Assembly (NCBI GenBank): GCA_964498095.1
Contig: CAZCFY010000001.1
Span: forward strand, 356,914 to 420,913
Direction of reading: 5' to 3'
DNA length: 64,000 nt
DNA from: SG-bin7 sp964498095
Lineage (GTDB): Bacteria; Bdellovibrionota; Bdellovibrionia; Bdellovibrionales; SG-bin7
Positions 15,522 through 24,863 of this stretch are shown here, piece after piece. Numbering within the stretch: position 1 is the first letter of the stretch; every line of letters begins with the position of its first letter. A program made the position numbers and the translations under genes. The notes under the pieces are model-generated. The model was given only the letters and a program-made list of their open reading frames with translations, was not told where the DNA came from and made no database searches.

Positions 15522-17099
15522 TTAAAAGCAGCCCACGCGCTGGGTACTAACAACCCAGTTATCGTAAGAAATGGATTGGGCGGGGTGCTGATTAGCGGGG
15601 TTAACCGAGTCTGGGCAAGTAACGTCAACGCCTTCGGCAGCACCGCCAACGCATCGCCAATAATGATTAATGCCGAAGTCATGAAACTGATTATTCGCTG
15701 GAGTGAGATTGATATTTGTTAGGTTAACGACCTTGCGATTATCGATCCAAGCTTCGACGGAGCCGTTCGGAGCCGTCGTACCGTTAGTGTTGCGAGCCGC
15801 CGCAAATTCAAGACAATGCCACTGTCCAAGACTGGGCATGGAGCCCATATTTATTTCTTGATTAACTATACCTAGCGGCCCTTGATTTGTGTTTACAAGC
15901 AAACTGTTGGTGGATGCCTTTAACATATAACTTACGGCCGCATAGTCGGTAAAATGAAGATCCGAAACTCCCGACCACTTATAGTTGGCAGAAAATTTAA
16001 TATAAAAGCGCCAAAAATAGCGGGGTATTGGCAATCCAACACTCGTACTAAAAATCCCGAACGCCCAGCGAGAACCCGCAGGCATTAAAACATCCAGTGA
16101 TTTATTACCATCAATAAATTGCGCCGTCGAAATAGAACCATCGCCGGAAGTTGTCTGCCAACCATTGGGAAGTTTAAATTTCGGAAGACCGATGATTGGA
16201 TTAGGAGATCCGCCCGGAGGAATTGCTCCTACCGTACGATTTTCAAAATTATCACACATGCCCGCGGAAGCGTGATTGCAGGTGGCCTCTTGTTGATCGG
16301 TAGTAAAGGCGTTAAGCGCGGAAAGCGCAGTAATTCCCGTTCCCATTTCCTCGATATTCGCCCGATTTGCCAAGCGGCAAGTTACATCAAGTTTTTGGGC
16401 TTTATCATCGACGGACAACAACAGTATGCCCGTAGTTAACAGACTACTCGTCGCGGGTTTAGAAAGTATCAAGCGAAAACCCGACGTTCCTGAGTAAGTT
16501 AAAGTAGAGGGATTCTCTTCGCGCGTTACGCTAAACAACGGCACCCGGCGCGCATTCCAACTGCCATTTTGATTTACTCCTAAATATATCTTGGCCTTGC
16601 TGTCATGCAGGTTATTGCCGACTTTAATGACGGCATCAACACCTTCGCTTGAATTCTTCCGAGAACACCAGGCCTCGGTTATGAAGGGTTCATTTGAAAC
16701 CTTTGTTGATTCATAAATAGCCGCACCAACACCCAGGTAATCGCGGTTGTATTCCGAGAAATCAATAATTTTCGAATTTAATGCAAATGTCATCATTGAT
16801 GGCTGGCAGTGGTCGCTCTTTACGTCAATGCTATCACTGTCGGTAGCCAAAGTCCCCTGCAACCCCAGTGGCTCGCTCGGACAAACATAGTTAGGAAATG
16901 TTCTAACAAATTCCTCGGGTTTTCCAAAAAAACCTTCGCCGCTTCCGCCCGCCGCTTCGGATTGCAGAGATCCCGATAGCGATGAAAGATTGTCCTGAGA
17001 AAAGGTAATGTCACTCGTGCCGCAGTTGTGATAAATAATTGAAATAGACAGAAATAGTGCCGCAAAAAGGGAATAAGAATTCCAACTTGAAAGTCTCAC
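15522..17099 (-). CDS. lipoprotein with polysaccharide-lyase/ConA-like domain
   Basis: A GTG start preceded by GGAGAG opens a 525-residue protein. The N-terminus has a hydrophobic segment ending IIYHNC-GTS, a lipoprotein-like site with Asn before Cys. Residues ~60-260 are beta-rich; residues ~290-525 resemble a concanavalin-type sandwich as in polysaccharide lyase or LamG proteins (YFWRFYIKFSANYKW, GQWHCLEFAAARN, GSVEAWIDNRKVVNL, YDNWVVSTQ). It could bind or cleave glycans at the cell surface. It interrupts the folate genes on the same strand, with 43 bases to folKP, without any obvious metabolic link. Enzyme activity cannot be shown from motifs. Confidence 0.6.
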   Translation of the reverse strand: MRLSSWNSYSLFAALFLSISIIYHNCGTSDITFSQDNLSSLSGSLQSEAAGGSGEGFFGKPEEFVRTFPNYVCPSEPLGLQGTLATDSDSIDVKSDHCQPSMMTFALNSKIIDFSEYNRDYLGVGAAIYESTKVSNEPFITEAWCSRKNSSEGVDAVIKVGNNLHDSKAKIYLGVNQNGSWNARRVPLFSVTREENPSTLTYSGTSGFRLILSKPATSSLLTTGILLLSVDDKAQKLDVTCRLANRANIEEMGTGITALSALNAFTTDQQEATCNHASAGMCDNFENRTVGAIPPGGSPNPIIGLPKFKLPNGWQTTSGDGSISTAQFIDGNKSLDVLMPAGSRWAFGIFSTSVGLPIPRYFWRFYIKFSANYKWSGVSDLHFTDYAAVSYMLKASTNSLLVNTNQGPLGIVNQEINMGSMPSLGQWHCLEFAAARNTNGTTAPNGSVEAWIDNRKVVNLTNINLTPANNQFHDFGINHYWRCVGGAAEGVDVTCPDSVNPANQHPAQSISYDNWVVSTQRVGCF

Positions 17100-17222
17100 T
17101 AGCTCTCCATTTCCGAGTATATTTTAATCGGCAACAGCGGCGCCCGACTTAAGTATTAATGCCCGTAAAATCAAAGTTAATTCTATTTAAGTAACTTGTC
17201 TCATTTTGATGCGTTTAAAACG

Positions 17223-17594
17223 CTACCCTTCGATTTCAAAACTCGCGCCACCCAAGAGCCCCTCAACGGGTGCGTTGGGTTTGGTAATAACCAGTTTTAT
17301 TTTCATTTTCTTTGGCAGGCGTTTGGTTACAAATTCAAAAAGATCCCAGGCCAAATGTTCAACAAGTTTATATTCGTTGTCTTGGATATGATTTTTAATC
17401 GCCGTCGCGAGAACATCGTAGCAGACAGTATCATCGAGTTTATCCGACTTACCCGCTTTTAACAGCGCCGGTCCCGCAATTTCAAGATCTAGAATTACGG
17501 GTTGGGGTTTGACCCGCTCTTTTTCGGGCCATCCCAGATGAACTTGGAGCTCTAGCCTATTTAATCTTAACCGACCACGAGCTCCAGCTCTCAT
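17223..17594 (-). CDS. folB: dihydroneopterin aldolase
   Basis: A 123-residue protein matching FolB in length and motifs: LNRLELQVHLGWPEKER at the start, with the conserved Glu after the HLG(W) turn, LDDTVCYDVLATAIKN, and LVEHLAWDLFEFV containing the VEHLA segment. FolB cleaves dihydroneopterin to 6-hydroxymethyl-dihydropterin, the substrate of the HPPK half of folKP. It follows the CADD-type gene by 27 bases on the same strand. The first eleven residues are rich in Arg/Gly and may be a slightly early start. Confidence 0.9.
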   Translation of the reverse strand: MRAGARGRLRLNRLELQVHLGWPEKERVKPQPVILDLEIAGPALLKAGKSDKLDDTVCYDVLATAIKNHIQDNEYKLVEHLAWDLFEFVTKRLPKKMKIKLVITKPNAPVEGLLGGASFEIEG

Positions 17595-17621
17595 AAATCT
17601 CCGGTAAAATAACTGCGAACC

Positions 17622-18275
17622 TTAAGCGACTTTTTGGTAAACGCCGGAAAGAAGATCCCAAAGACGTTCCGAAATTTCTTGAGCCGCGCGGCGCGCTTTT
17701 TCTTTTTGCACGTCATCAAGCTGATCCATTAATTTTGCGACAGCCTGCGAGTGCCATACATCCGCCTCTAAATGCACGGTAAAGAAAGATAAAGTTCTTT
17801 CGTCATGAACGCCGTAAAATTTCTTTAAGCCGTCAATTTTTGACGCCGCAATTTCTGGAATTTGATTTTCGTAAGCAAATAACGCTCCCAAACCTTCGGC
17901 GTAAGAAGATTTTCCTAAACGCATGAAGGTATCGATCAGGGCTTTTGTTTCCGCAAAACATTCTTGCTTAATAACGTTTTCCCGCGTCTCTCCAATGCCT
18001 TCGGCAAAACGCAGCCAAAGTTCGGGATGATTGTTTTCTCCACGTTCTTCATCATTGAGGTTTTCAAGCAATACTTGGCGGGCTTCGATATTACTACAAT
18101 TGGAATGAGTCGCGCTCACGAAACGTGGAAACTCTTTTACGTGTTGGAAGTATTGACGGGCATAAGTGCGTAATTGATCCATCGTCAATTTTCCACACGT
18201 CCACTCGTGATAAAAAGGGTGTTTGAGTAAGTGTTTCGGGGCTAATTCCACCAAAAGTTCGGTCGCAAATGACAT
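17622..18275 (-). CDS. CADD-family protein, probable self-sacrificing p-aminobenzoate synthase
   Basis: The ATG at 18275 follows AAAAAGGAG and gives 217 residues; an ATG eight codons upstream is less likely. It belongs to the haem-oxygenase-like TenA/PqqC fold, CADD branch: HPFYHEW, FPRFVSATHSNC, LNDEERGENNH, YENQIPEIA, VHLEADVWH. Putative dimetal ligands are E76 (or E77), H83, E136, H168, D172, H175; these line up with the ligands I recall for Chlamydia CADD, as do Y22 and K146 with its sacrificed Tyr27 and Lys152. In that family the protein cuts p-aminobenzoate from its own tyrosine using O2. Leading a folB/folKP/folC cluster fits exactly, since folKP consumes pABA. Family call is strong; activity is inferred. 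Confidence 0.88.
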   Translation of the reverse strand: MSFATELLVELAPKHLLKHPFYHEWTCGKLTMDQLRTYARQYFQHVKEFPRFVSATHSNCSNIEARQVLLENLNDEERGENNHPELWLRFAEGIGETRENVIKQECFAETKALIDTFMRLGKSSYAEGLGALFAYENQIPEIAASKIDGLKKFYGVHDERTLSFFTVHLEADVWHSQAVAKLMDQLDDVQKEKARRAAQEISERLWDLLSGVYQKVA

Positions 18276-18392
18276 AGCGTAAATCTCCTTTTTGACCATC
18301 GTCGATTAAACCTCAACGATGGTCAAGGATGAGCCCTACTAACGCATTTAGCTATCTTGCGCTTCTCTTTATTTCGCGTAGTCTTAAAATAT

Positions 18393-18977
18393 ATGCAGAA
18401 TTATTCAAAACTAATTATTTTTCTAATTTTGGTGATGGGCTTTTTTGTCAGCGCTGAAGAAACAGTCAAGCGGCTCTACATAAATAAACCCGCCAGTAAG
18501 AATAATGTTCCTGCCGACAGTTCAAATGCGCCGGCGCCCGCGAACACTTCCAAAGATCTTTCCCCCACCGAGCCCCCGGCAGCGGCGCCGCTAATAAACC
18601 TTCCGCAAATTAAAAAGGATGATGTCGAAAAATTAATTGCTCAGGGACCGTTTGAGGTATTTGCCAACCCTAAATTCCGAAAATTTTTGGAATTTCTAAC
18701 CAACAAAAAGATGATCGTCGTGCTTAATGATTTAGCCAATAAAGATAAAATGAAGTTCATGGCTATTGGCCAATTACTTCTGGTTTTATTTACGATCTTT
18801 TTACGTTCCATGGTTACTGCTAACAGCAAGGGATTTATGTCCGTACTCTTGGCCAACACATGGATTGCGGCCCTTCATGTCTTTCTCGCACTCGTAGTGT
18901 TACCGCGGTTCCTTTACGGTCCCCACTATTTTGACTTAGTCAGTGAACTCTACAAAGTGATCACGACGCAAACTTAA
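18393..18977 (+). CDS. membrane protein with Pro/Ala-rich linker
   Basis: I use the ATG at 18393 (194 residues) because the alternative TTG at 18357 adds an unlikely N-terminus. A hydrophobic N-terminal segment (LIIFLILVMGFFVSA) is followed by a Pro/Ala/Ser-rich linker, a short helical domain (VFANPKFRKFLEFLTNKK), and two strongly hydrophobic helices near the C-terminus (GQLLLVLFTIFLRSM; LHVFLALVVLPRFLY). It probably sits in the inner membrane with the linker in the periplasm. It is divergent from the CADD gene. Family unknown. Confidence 0.65.
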   Translation: MQNYSKLIIFLILVMGFFVSAEETVKRLYINKPASKNNVPADSSNAPAPANTSKDLSPTEPPAAAPLINLPQIKKDDVEKLIAQGPFEVFANPKFRKFLEFLTNKKMIVVLNDLANKDKMKFMAIGQLLLVLFTIFLRSMVTANSKGFMSVLLANTWIAALHVFLALVVLPRFLYGPHYFDLVSELYKVITTQT

Positions 18978-18983
18978 AAAGTG

Positions 18984-20231
18984 CTACGGGAGTACCACTT
19001 TCGCCACAGCACCGTAAATCGCTTGCGCGATTTGCGCCAGGTATTGCGTATCTAAACTTTTAATCTGATCGCAAGTGCGGTGATAGCAAGGATTGTCGTC
19101 GCCACCAAAAAAGTTTTGACTTACCACGATAGCGGGCCGGTTATAGTTCCAAAAAACTGCATGATCACTGCGGCTCGTGCACGCATCGACGCGTTTTAAT
19201 GGCAAACCTTGAGTACGTACCGACTGCATTACGAGTTCCGACAGTTGGGCCGATGTATTTTCGTTACAATCGATAACGTGGATGGCATTATGTCCATCAG
19301 GATTAAATCCCGTCATTTCCACATGAAAAACGCCGCGCAGTTTAGCTATCTCACCTTGTTGTTTAAGGTGAGTCGCATATTCTTTGGAACCGACCAAACC
19401 CACTTCCTCTAAATCAAAGGCCACAAAACGCACGCCAAGTTTCAGTGGCTGACCCGCTAGGGCTTTTGCAATTAAAAGTGAGGTGGCCACTCCACTTGCG
19501 TCATCATCAGCGCCGGGCGAGTTTACCGTATCATAGTGCGCCGAAACAATTACAAACCCGTCTTGCGCGCCAGTCTTTTCGGCCACTAAGTTTACGCCGC
19601 TATAATTACCGCGCGAAAATGGAACCTCACGCACGTCATATCCCATTTTTTTGTATTCATTGGTTAAAAACTCACGGGCCAATTTACGTGAGGAGTCTTT
19701 GCGCCGCTCACGAATAATATCGCCCTTAACATTGATGGCTTTTTCGCCAGAAAGCGCGCCAATAAACTCGCTCGCGTCACCACTGGCCGCTACTAATGTC
19801 TCGACGAAACCAAGTGTGCGTCCGGTGAGAAATTCGGTGTTGTTTACAAACTCTAAATCCGCACTAATTTCTTGTTCGTCGCCCGTGTAAACAAAAAGCG
19901 CCCCATGGGTCGCATCTTCTTTGGGACCTCCAAGGGCCGCGCGCTTGTCAACAAGGCGCAGACAAAATCCATCCAAACAATGACCACGCCCTTCGCCTTC
20001 AGTAAAAACTAAGGTTTTATCGTTGGGAACTTTTAAGTGTACCGACTCAATACTCCCGGTCACTGGCGTACGGGTTAATACATAATGAAACTTTTGTGAG
20101 GCCGCGCGCGTAATGTATTTAGTTACGGAAAATTTTTCGACTTTTGCTAAATAAACAAATGATTCGCTGCTTGATTGGGCGTTAAGTATTAAGCCCGCTA
20201 TTCCTAAAGCTAGTATCATTGACGTTCGCAT
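18984..20231 (-). CDS. secreted M28-family zinc aminopeptidase
   Basis: 415 residues with signal peptide (ILALGIAGLILNAQS) and a strong GGGAGG ribosome site. The N-terminal ~150 residues are a pro- or lid region; the catalytic M28 domain shows the metal ligands in order: SAHYDTV (His), GADDDASG (bridging Asp), DLEEVGL (general base Glu and Glu ligand), VEMTGFNPDG and the final CYHRTCD His. M28 enzymes release N-terminal residues from peptides outside the cytoplasm. The Cys pairs (GHCLDGFC; ACTSR; CYHRTC) suggest disulfides. It converges closely on the preceding membrane-protein gene with six bases between. Confidence 0.93.
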   Translation of the reverse strand: MRTSMILALGIAGLILNAQSSSESFVYLAKVEKFSVTKYITRAASQKFHYVLTRTPVTGSIESVHLKVPNDKTLVFTEGEGRGHCLDGFCLRLVDKRAALGGPKEDATHGALFVYTGDEQEISADLEFVNNTEFLTGRTLGFVETLVAASGDASEFIGALSGEKAINVKGDIIRERRKDSSRKLAREFLTNEYKKMGYDVREVPFSRGNYSGVNLVAEKTGAQDGFVIVSAHYDTVNSPGADDDASGVATSLLIAKALAGQPLKLGVRFVAFDLEEVGLVGSKEYATHLKQQGEIAKLRGVFHVEMTGFNPDGHNAIHVIDCNENTSAQLSELVMQSVRTQGLPLKRVDACTSRSDHAVFWNYNRPAIVVSQNFFGGDDNPCYHRTCDQIKSLDTQYLAQIAQAIYGAVAKVVLP

Positions 20232-20307
20232 AATTGCCTCCCGTTAGCGGCAATAATGGCACAAATTAGCTATTAATTTAATCTTTTTTTAGGTAAAGTT
20301 TTACACT

Positions 20308-20901
20308 GTGATCCGCCATATTCTTACTGGGATTTTTTTCATATTCACGTCAATATCTTGCCTGCCTTTCGCGCTTGCCGAGGGGTATCAAATTTCGCTG
20401 GGTTTCTTTCCTTTTGCCCGCCTTATTAAAAAAACGGCAGAGGTTGACCAGACAGCATATACCGGGGACTTTTATCTTGGTTACATGAGTGCAAGCAATA
20501 ACACCTATGGCGTGATCGCAAGTTTGCAGCATGAGGAGTATAAACAGCAGGGATTTTCTAATCCATCTGACAATCAGCAAATCGTACGTGACCGCAATTC
20601 TTTAGGATTGGCTTTTGGTCACAAATTTGATTCTTTCTATATAAGGCTTTCCGTTTACGCGCTCTCATCCTGGGTTGATAAGTTTAACACTATTGAAACC
20701 ACTTATAAGAAGGGCACCGGAGTGCAATTTGATTTTGGCGTGCCGATAAACATCAACTCTTCATTTTATTTTGCGCCCCAAATCTCCATTCAAAGTTTCC
20801 AATACCAAAGTTCTGAGTCCGGCGGAAGCGAGTCCACCCTTAGTCCACCCATGACGGACACGGTATTTAGCCCTTATCTTGTTTTTGGCTTCATGATTTA
20901 A
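20308..20901 (+). CDS. small outer-membrane beta-barrel protein
   Basis: A GTG-initiated protein of 197 residues with a signal peptide ending near FALAEG. The rest is alternating strands rich in aromatics (GDFYLGYMSASNN, FYIRLSVYALSSWV, SSFYFAPQISIQSF) and ends in FSPYLVFGFMI, a plausible barrel C-terminus. It resembles outer-membrane barrels of unknown function; no plug or enzyme motif is visible. It is followed at 23 bases by the subtilisin-like lipoprotein, so the two may be co-transcribed. Confidence 0.65.
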   Translation: MIRHILTGIFFIFTSISCLPFALAEGYQISLGFFPFARLIKKTAEVDQTAYTGDFYLGYMSASNNTYGVIASLQHEEYKQQGFSNPSDNQQIVRDRNSLGLAFGHKFDSFYIRLSVYALSSWVDKFNTIETTYKKGTGVQFDFGVPININSSFYFAPQISIQSFQYQSSESGGSESTLSPPMTDTVFSPYLVFGFMI

Positions 20902-20924
20902 GAGCGGATTTCCGATCCGTACCT

Positions 20925-22385
20925 ATGCGTCTTTCACTTTTCGCGCTAGTCTTAAGTGCGTGTTTATTGTCTGCCTGTAACCTTCCCCTCGCGGGCGACG
21001 CGAGCCTGGGTTCTGCCGCATGCTCAGCACAAACGGGACCGGTAAACCCAAAACCACCACTGCCAAACTTTCTACAAGCAGAAAATCTCAGGAAGCGCGC
21101 GTTTTTTTCCCGCAAAATTTTCGATCTTCCCGATAATTCGCCCCTGACCCCTCTTATTTCCCCACTTACCCTGCCGCAAAAACATTACTATAAAAAGGGC
21201 GCGCGGTTTACCATAGTAAACTTTCCCCACTGTCCGCGCGCGCCGGCCGAAACTCTAACTCTGGCACGTGACATGAGTACCGACGAACTTAAAAATATTT
21301 TTTTTCAAAATGATTGCTTAGCCACGATTTCTCCGGAAATAAATCTTCATACTCTGGCCGCAACGAACGATCCGGAGTACGCCAATCAAACTCACCTCGA
21401 AAGTATTCACGCCACGGAGGCGTACGACTTTTTACTCGGTGGTAGCGGCCCAACGTCACCCGTGGTCGTAGCGATTATTGATACGGGCGTGGACATTGAC
21501 CACACCGATCTGGCCGCGAATGTTTGGATTAACACCGGAGAAGTCGCCGCCAATGGCATAGACGATGATAACAACGGTTACGTTGACGACCGCAATGGTT
21601 ATAACTTTGCGTCTAATATCGCCAATCCCCGCCCGCAAGCTTGGCCAGCCCCCAACACCGGCGGTGAAAGCCATGGCACTCATGTTGCGGGCCTCACCGC
21701 CGCCCGCGCCGGTAACGCCATCGGCATCGCTGGCGTCATGGGACAAAACATTCAGATAATGTCACTCAATGTTTTTGGCGCCACGCCAAGTGCCACGACA
21801 GCGAGTCTTATAAATGCCATTTACTACGCTGCTGATAATGGCGCTGATATTATAAATTTAAGTTTAGGCGGCTATGGCGTTTCCGAATCCGTGAACCAGG
21901 CCTTAAAGGTTGCTGTGGCTAGTGGCGTGACGGTCTTTGCCGCCGCCGGTAACGACGCTTCTTTGCTGGATGATTCTCTTTTTATGCTTCCGGCCTCTTA
22001 CGCGCAGTCTATCACCGGGATGCTTTCCGTAGGTGCTACCGATGATGCCAACGGGGCCATAAGTTGGTTTTCAAATTATAGCGCCCGTTACGTCGAGATC
22101 GCGGCACCTGGGACGCATTCGTCTTATGCCGGTCTAAAATCCACTCTACCGGGAAATCTTTACGGCTATAAACAAGGTACCTCGATGGCAACGCCCGTAG
22201 CGGCCGGCGTGGGCGCTTGGGCCGTAAGTTACCTGCGCTCTCTGGGGCAAACGGCTTCACCCACCTTGGTGGAGCAACTTATTCAAGAAAGTTCTGAAAC
22301 CATTCCGGCACTTTACGGTTATGTTTTACGCGGTCAGCGGATTAATCTGTTAAATTTGGTAAATAAGATTAGTGATTGTTATTAA
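20925..22385 (+). CDS. subtilisin-like (S8) serine peptidase lipoprotein
   Basis: A 486-residue lipoprotein with canonical lipobox LLSAC-NLP. A ~150-residue propeptide-like region precedes the S8 domain. The catalytic triad is complete: D186 in VAIIDTGVDID, H250 in SHGTHVAG, S420 in GTSMATPVAAG, and the oxyanion Asn is in AAAGND (N343). An insert with DDDNNGYVDD between Asp and His looks like a calcium-binding loop found in many secreted subtilases. It should be active at the outer membrane or cell surface. Secreted proteases of this sort fit a predatory or scavenging life, but that is context only. Confidence 0.95.
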   Translation: MRLSLFALVLSACLLSACNLPLAGDASLGSAACSAQTGPVNPKPPLPNFLQAENLRKRAFFSRKIFDLPDNSPLTPLISPLTLPQKHYYKKGARFTIVNFPHCPRAPAETLTLARDMSTDELKNIFFQNDCLATISPEINLHTLAATNDPEYANQTHLESIHATEAYDFLLGGSGPTSPVVVAIIDTGVDIDHTDLAANVWINTGEVAANGIDDDNNGYVDDRNGYNFASNIANPRPQAWPAPNTGGESHGTHVAGLTAARAGNAIGIAGVMGQNIQIMSLNVFGATPSATTASLINAIYYAADNGADIINLSLGGYGVSESVNQALKVAVASGVTVFAAAGNDASLLDDSLFMLPASYAQSITGMLSVGATDDANGAISWFSNYSARYVEIAAPGTHSSYAGLKSTLPGNLYGYKQGTSMATPVAAGVGAWAVSYLRSLGQTASPTLVEQLIQESSETIPALYGYVLRGQRINLLNLVNKISDCY

Positions 22386-22500
22386 GTTCCAGTTTTTGCG
22401 CTGAAATTGAAAAATCTATAGCTAAAAAGCCACAGTCCTCTCGTCTGAGTCTTGTTGCCCTGGGCAAGTGTTTTGCTTACAATCAAACGCAGGTAGAAAA

Positions 22501-23265
22501 ATGAAAAGCCAATTGATTCCAAATCTAGTGAACGCAAGTATATCTTTGGTGCATTCCATAATTTTTGTGGCATTACTCCTGCCCACCTGGTCTCTCGCGC
22601 AAGAAAAAATTCTGACCACGCTACCCCAGGAATCAAAATTCACGGGCGTAACCGTTGGCTTTCAAAACTTCTCTTTTCTTGATGCCAGTGATGCCCACTC
22701 CTATCAGTGGGAAACTACCGTTGGCATTCCGTTAAATGATCGCTGGCAAATTGGCTTTTCGCTGGGAAAACTAAATAGCGAAAGACTCGCCAAAGGCGGA
22801 AACCTCGAGGATTGGCAATATGTGGAAAAGGAGTGGTCGGTTGAAGGTGATTATTGGGTGGCTGAGATAAAAAATAAAATCTGGAAATCTGTGACGGGTG
22901 GCCGCTCTGTTGTCGTTAACTTAGGCTACGGGGACATCAGCGGAAAATTGACTTATGATTATAATCGCTACAAGCCAAATAATGGTTCCATCTGCTTCCC
23001 GTTTGGCTGCAGCGATAAGGCCCTTGAAGAAGGCGCTTGGGGACAAGCTAACGCCATGATCCGTTTTTACCGCGTCGGCGCCGTGTACTCCTGGGATTTT
23101 GGTAAGCCCGTCATCGGTGACCACATGATTTTTTATTTAGGCGTACATTATTTTCGCGTGTTAGATCCGCAAAGCCCCACTGTGGGAACTACCCGCCAAT
23201 CCGTGGTCAGTACCGATATGATCGGGTCAACGACTTCCAATCTGGGTATCGCGTTCGTCTTTTAG
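22501..23265 (+). CDS. outer-membrane beta-barrel protein
   Basis: The ATG at 22501 gives 254 residues with a longish signal (SLVHSIIFVALLLPTWSLAQ). Strands such as VTVGFQNFSFLD, WETTVGIPLNDRWQIGFSLGKL and the terminal SNLGIAFVF show a barrel with a C-terminal Phe. A CFPFGC loop may hold a disulfide. It is third in a row of exported-protein genes reading forward. The family is not recognised. Confidence 0.65.
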   Translation: MKSQLIPNLVNASISLVHSIIFVALLLPTWSLAQEKILTTLPQESKFTGVTVGFQNFSFLDASDAHSYQWETTVGIPLNDRWQIGFSLGKLNSERLAKGGNLEDWQYVEKEWSVEGDYWVAEIKNKIWKSVTGGRSVVVNLGYGDISGKLTYDYNRYKPNNGSICFPFGCSDKALEEGAWGQANAMIRFYRVGAVYSWDFGKPVIGDHMIFYLGVHYFRVLDPQSPTVGTTRQSVVSTDMIGSTTSNLGIAFVF

Positions 23266-23364
23266 TTCCTGAAAAGGACCGCAAGAGCTAATGCTTTTGG
23301 CCCCAGACGCGGGATTCAAAGCGCGCTTCTGGACTCGAACACAACAAACAAGGCTAAAAACCAA

Positions 23365-24861
23365 TTATCCCTCGCCACCGCCGTCATCCGCACGCACAAA
23401 TCGGGTGTTGGTTTTAATACTAGAGGTTTTTCGTGCGGCATTGACCCATTCACCCATGACACCTTGGCTGCGCGAACGGCTAAGCTCCTTAGTAATCGTA
23501 TCCACATCGACTTTATCATCCGTTCCTTTTTGCGCACCCTTATATTTTAAAAGAAATTCTGCGCCGCCACTGGCCGCCAAGCGGTTTGCCAGGGGTTCTT
23601 TATCCGTTAGTGTTCCCAAAATATCCGCGAAATCATCAAAGTTTCCAAGTTTAGGAATCGAATAATCTGTTAACCCAAACATTCCGGTCTCTTCCCAAGA
23701 AATTCCGTGGGACTTTAACCAGCCTTCAATGGCCACGGCGTCCTTTTTAGCAACTAAATTTTTAAACTCGTTCATGGTCTCCTGGATTTGCGCCCGCAAC
23801 AAAAGTTTTTTAGCAATATCAATTTTCGCTTTTTCCAGAGGCGTCGATGTTTTCGCTTTTTTCTCGGTCACTTGAATCAAATGATAACCGTAATCGGTCT
23901 TAATCGGTTCGCTAATTTGATTCACTGGCAAAGAAAATGCGGCCGCGTCAAACTCCGGCACCATTCTGCCGTGAGCAAAAAAACCGAGATCGCCTTTTTT
24001 CTTACTGCTGCCTGGGTCTTCACTAAATTTAGCGGCAAGATCGCCAAAATCTTTGGACTTGGCTTGATTTGCAAGGTCCTTAATTTTCGCCAGAGCTTTA
24101 TCTTCGGCATCCTTATTGCCTTTTTCGGCCTTAATTAAAATATGCCGCGCGCGAACCTCTTCGTCTTTATTATATTCCCGGCTGTTTTGCGCGTAATAGT
24201 CAGAGATTTCCTTGGTGTGTTCGGCGGACCACTTTTCAATTTCAGTTTCTGATTTTTTTAATTTTTCTTTTTCTTCAAGATCTGAGGGCAATAATTTGGC
24301 GAACTGCAAATTAAGTTTCGTGGATTTAAGTTCCTTTTCCTTACCCACCATTCCAGCGGTCGGAGTTAAAGCAATATTAAAAAGTTCGTTTACACGCTGG
24401 CCGCGTAAATCTTTTTTAAGCTGACCTTCGAACTCACCGGCCGTGCGGCCTATCTGGCGAAGATAATAATCGTATTTTTCGCGCTTAAAACGGCCTTTGT
24501 CCTGAAAAACCGGTAAGTCGATAATAAAATCCCTGACTTCATTGTCGGTAGAGTAAATATTATTTTTTTCGCTCTCTTGCGCCAGGATCTCGCGGTTAAT
24601 TAATTTTTCCATGGCTTGGGACCGGATGAAGGATTGCTGGGCTCCCATTTGTCCACCGAAAAATTGCTTATACATTTGTTCCATCTGCACCATTTCTTGC
24701 TGGAAATCTTTCACTGGAATGTAAGTGTTGTTGACGACAGCAACAAATGAGGCGCCACTACCACCACCCAAGTCTCCTGTTGGTAAACCGAACAGTGCAA
24801 AAACCAAGCAAATAGCGCCAAAGATCACGATTGAAACGATTCTTTTTGTTGTACTTTCCAC
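23365..24861 (-). CDS. ppiD: PpiD-type membrane-anchored peptidyl-prolyl isomerase
   Basis: A GTG start with AAGGAG six bases upstream yields 498 residues. An N-terminal transmembrane helix (IVSIVIFGAICLVFALFGL) anchors a periplasmic SurA-N-like chaperone domain (YIPVKDFQQEMVQMEQ, EKLINREILAQESEK). A parvulin domain follows at about residues 235-330: VRARHILIKAEKG, FSEDPGSSKKKGDLGFF, VPEFDAAAFSL, YGYHLIQV. The C-terminal domain is divergent. PpiD assists proteins emerging from the Sec translocon, matching the secDF-yajC operon elsewhere in the window. It is divergent from mreC with a 96-base gap. Confidence 0.9.
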   Translation of the reverse strand: MESTTKRIVSIVIFGAICLVFALFGLPTGDLGGGSGASFVAVVNNTYIPVKDFQQEMVQMEQMYKQFFGGQMGAQQSFIRSQAMEKLINREILAQESEKNNIYSTDNEVRDFIIDLPVFQDKGRFKREKYDYYLRQIGRTAGEFEGQLKKDLRGQRVNELFNIALTPTAGMVGKEKELKSTKLNLQFAKLLPSDLEEKEKLKKSETEIEKWSAEHTKEISDYYAQNSREYNKDEEVRARHILIKAEKGNKDAEDKALAKIKDLANQAKSKDFGDLAAKFSEDPGSSKKKGDLGFFAHGRMVPEFDAAAFSLPVNQISEPIKTDYGYHLIQVTEKKAKTSTPLEKAKIDIAKKLLLRAQIQETMNEFKNLVAKKDAVAIEGWLKSHGISWEETGMFGLTDYSIPKLGNFDDFADILGTLTDKEPLANRLAASGGAEFLLKYKGAQKGTDDKVDVDTITKELSRSRSQGVMGEWVNAARKTSSIKTNTRFVRADDGGGEG

Positions 24862-24863
24862 TC

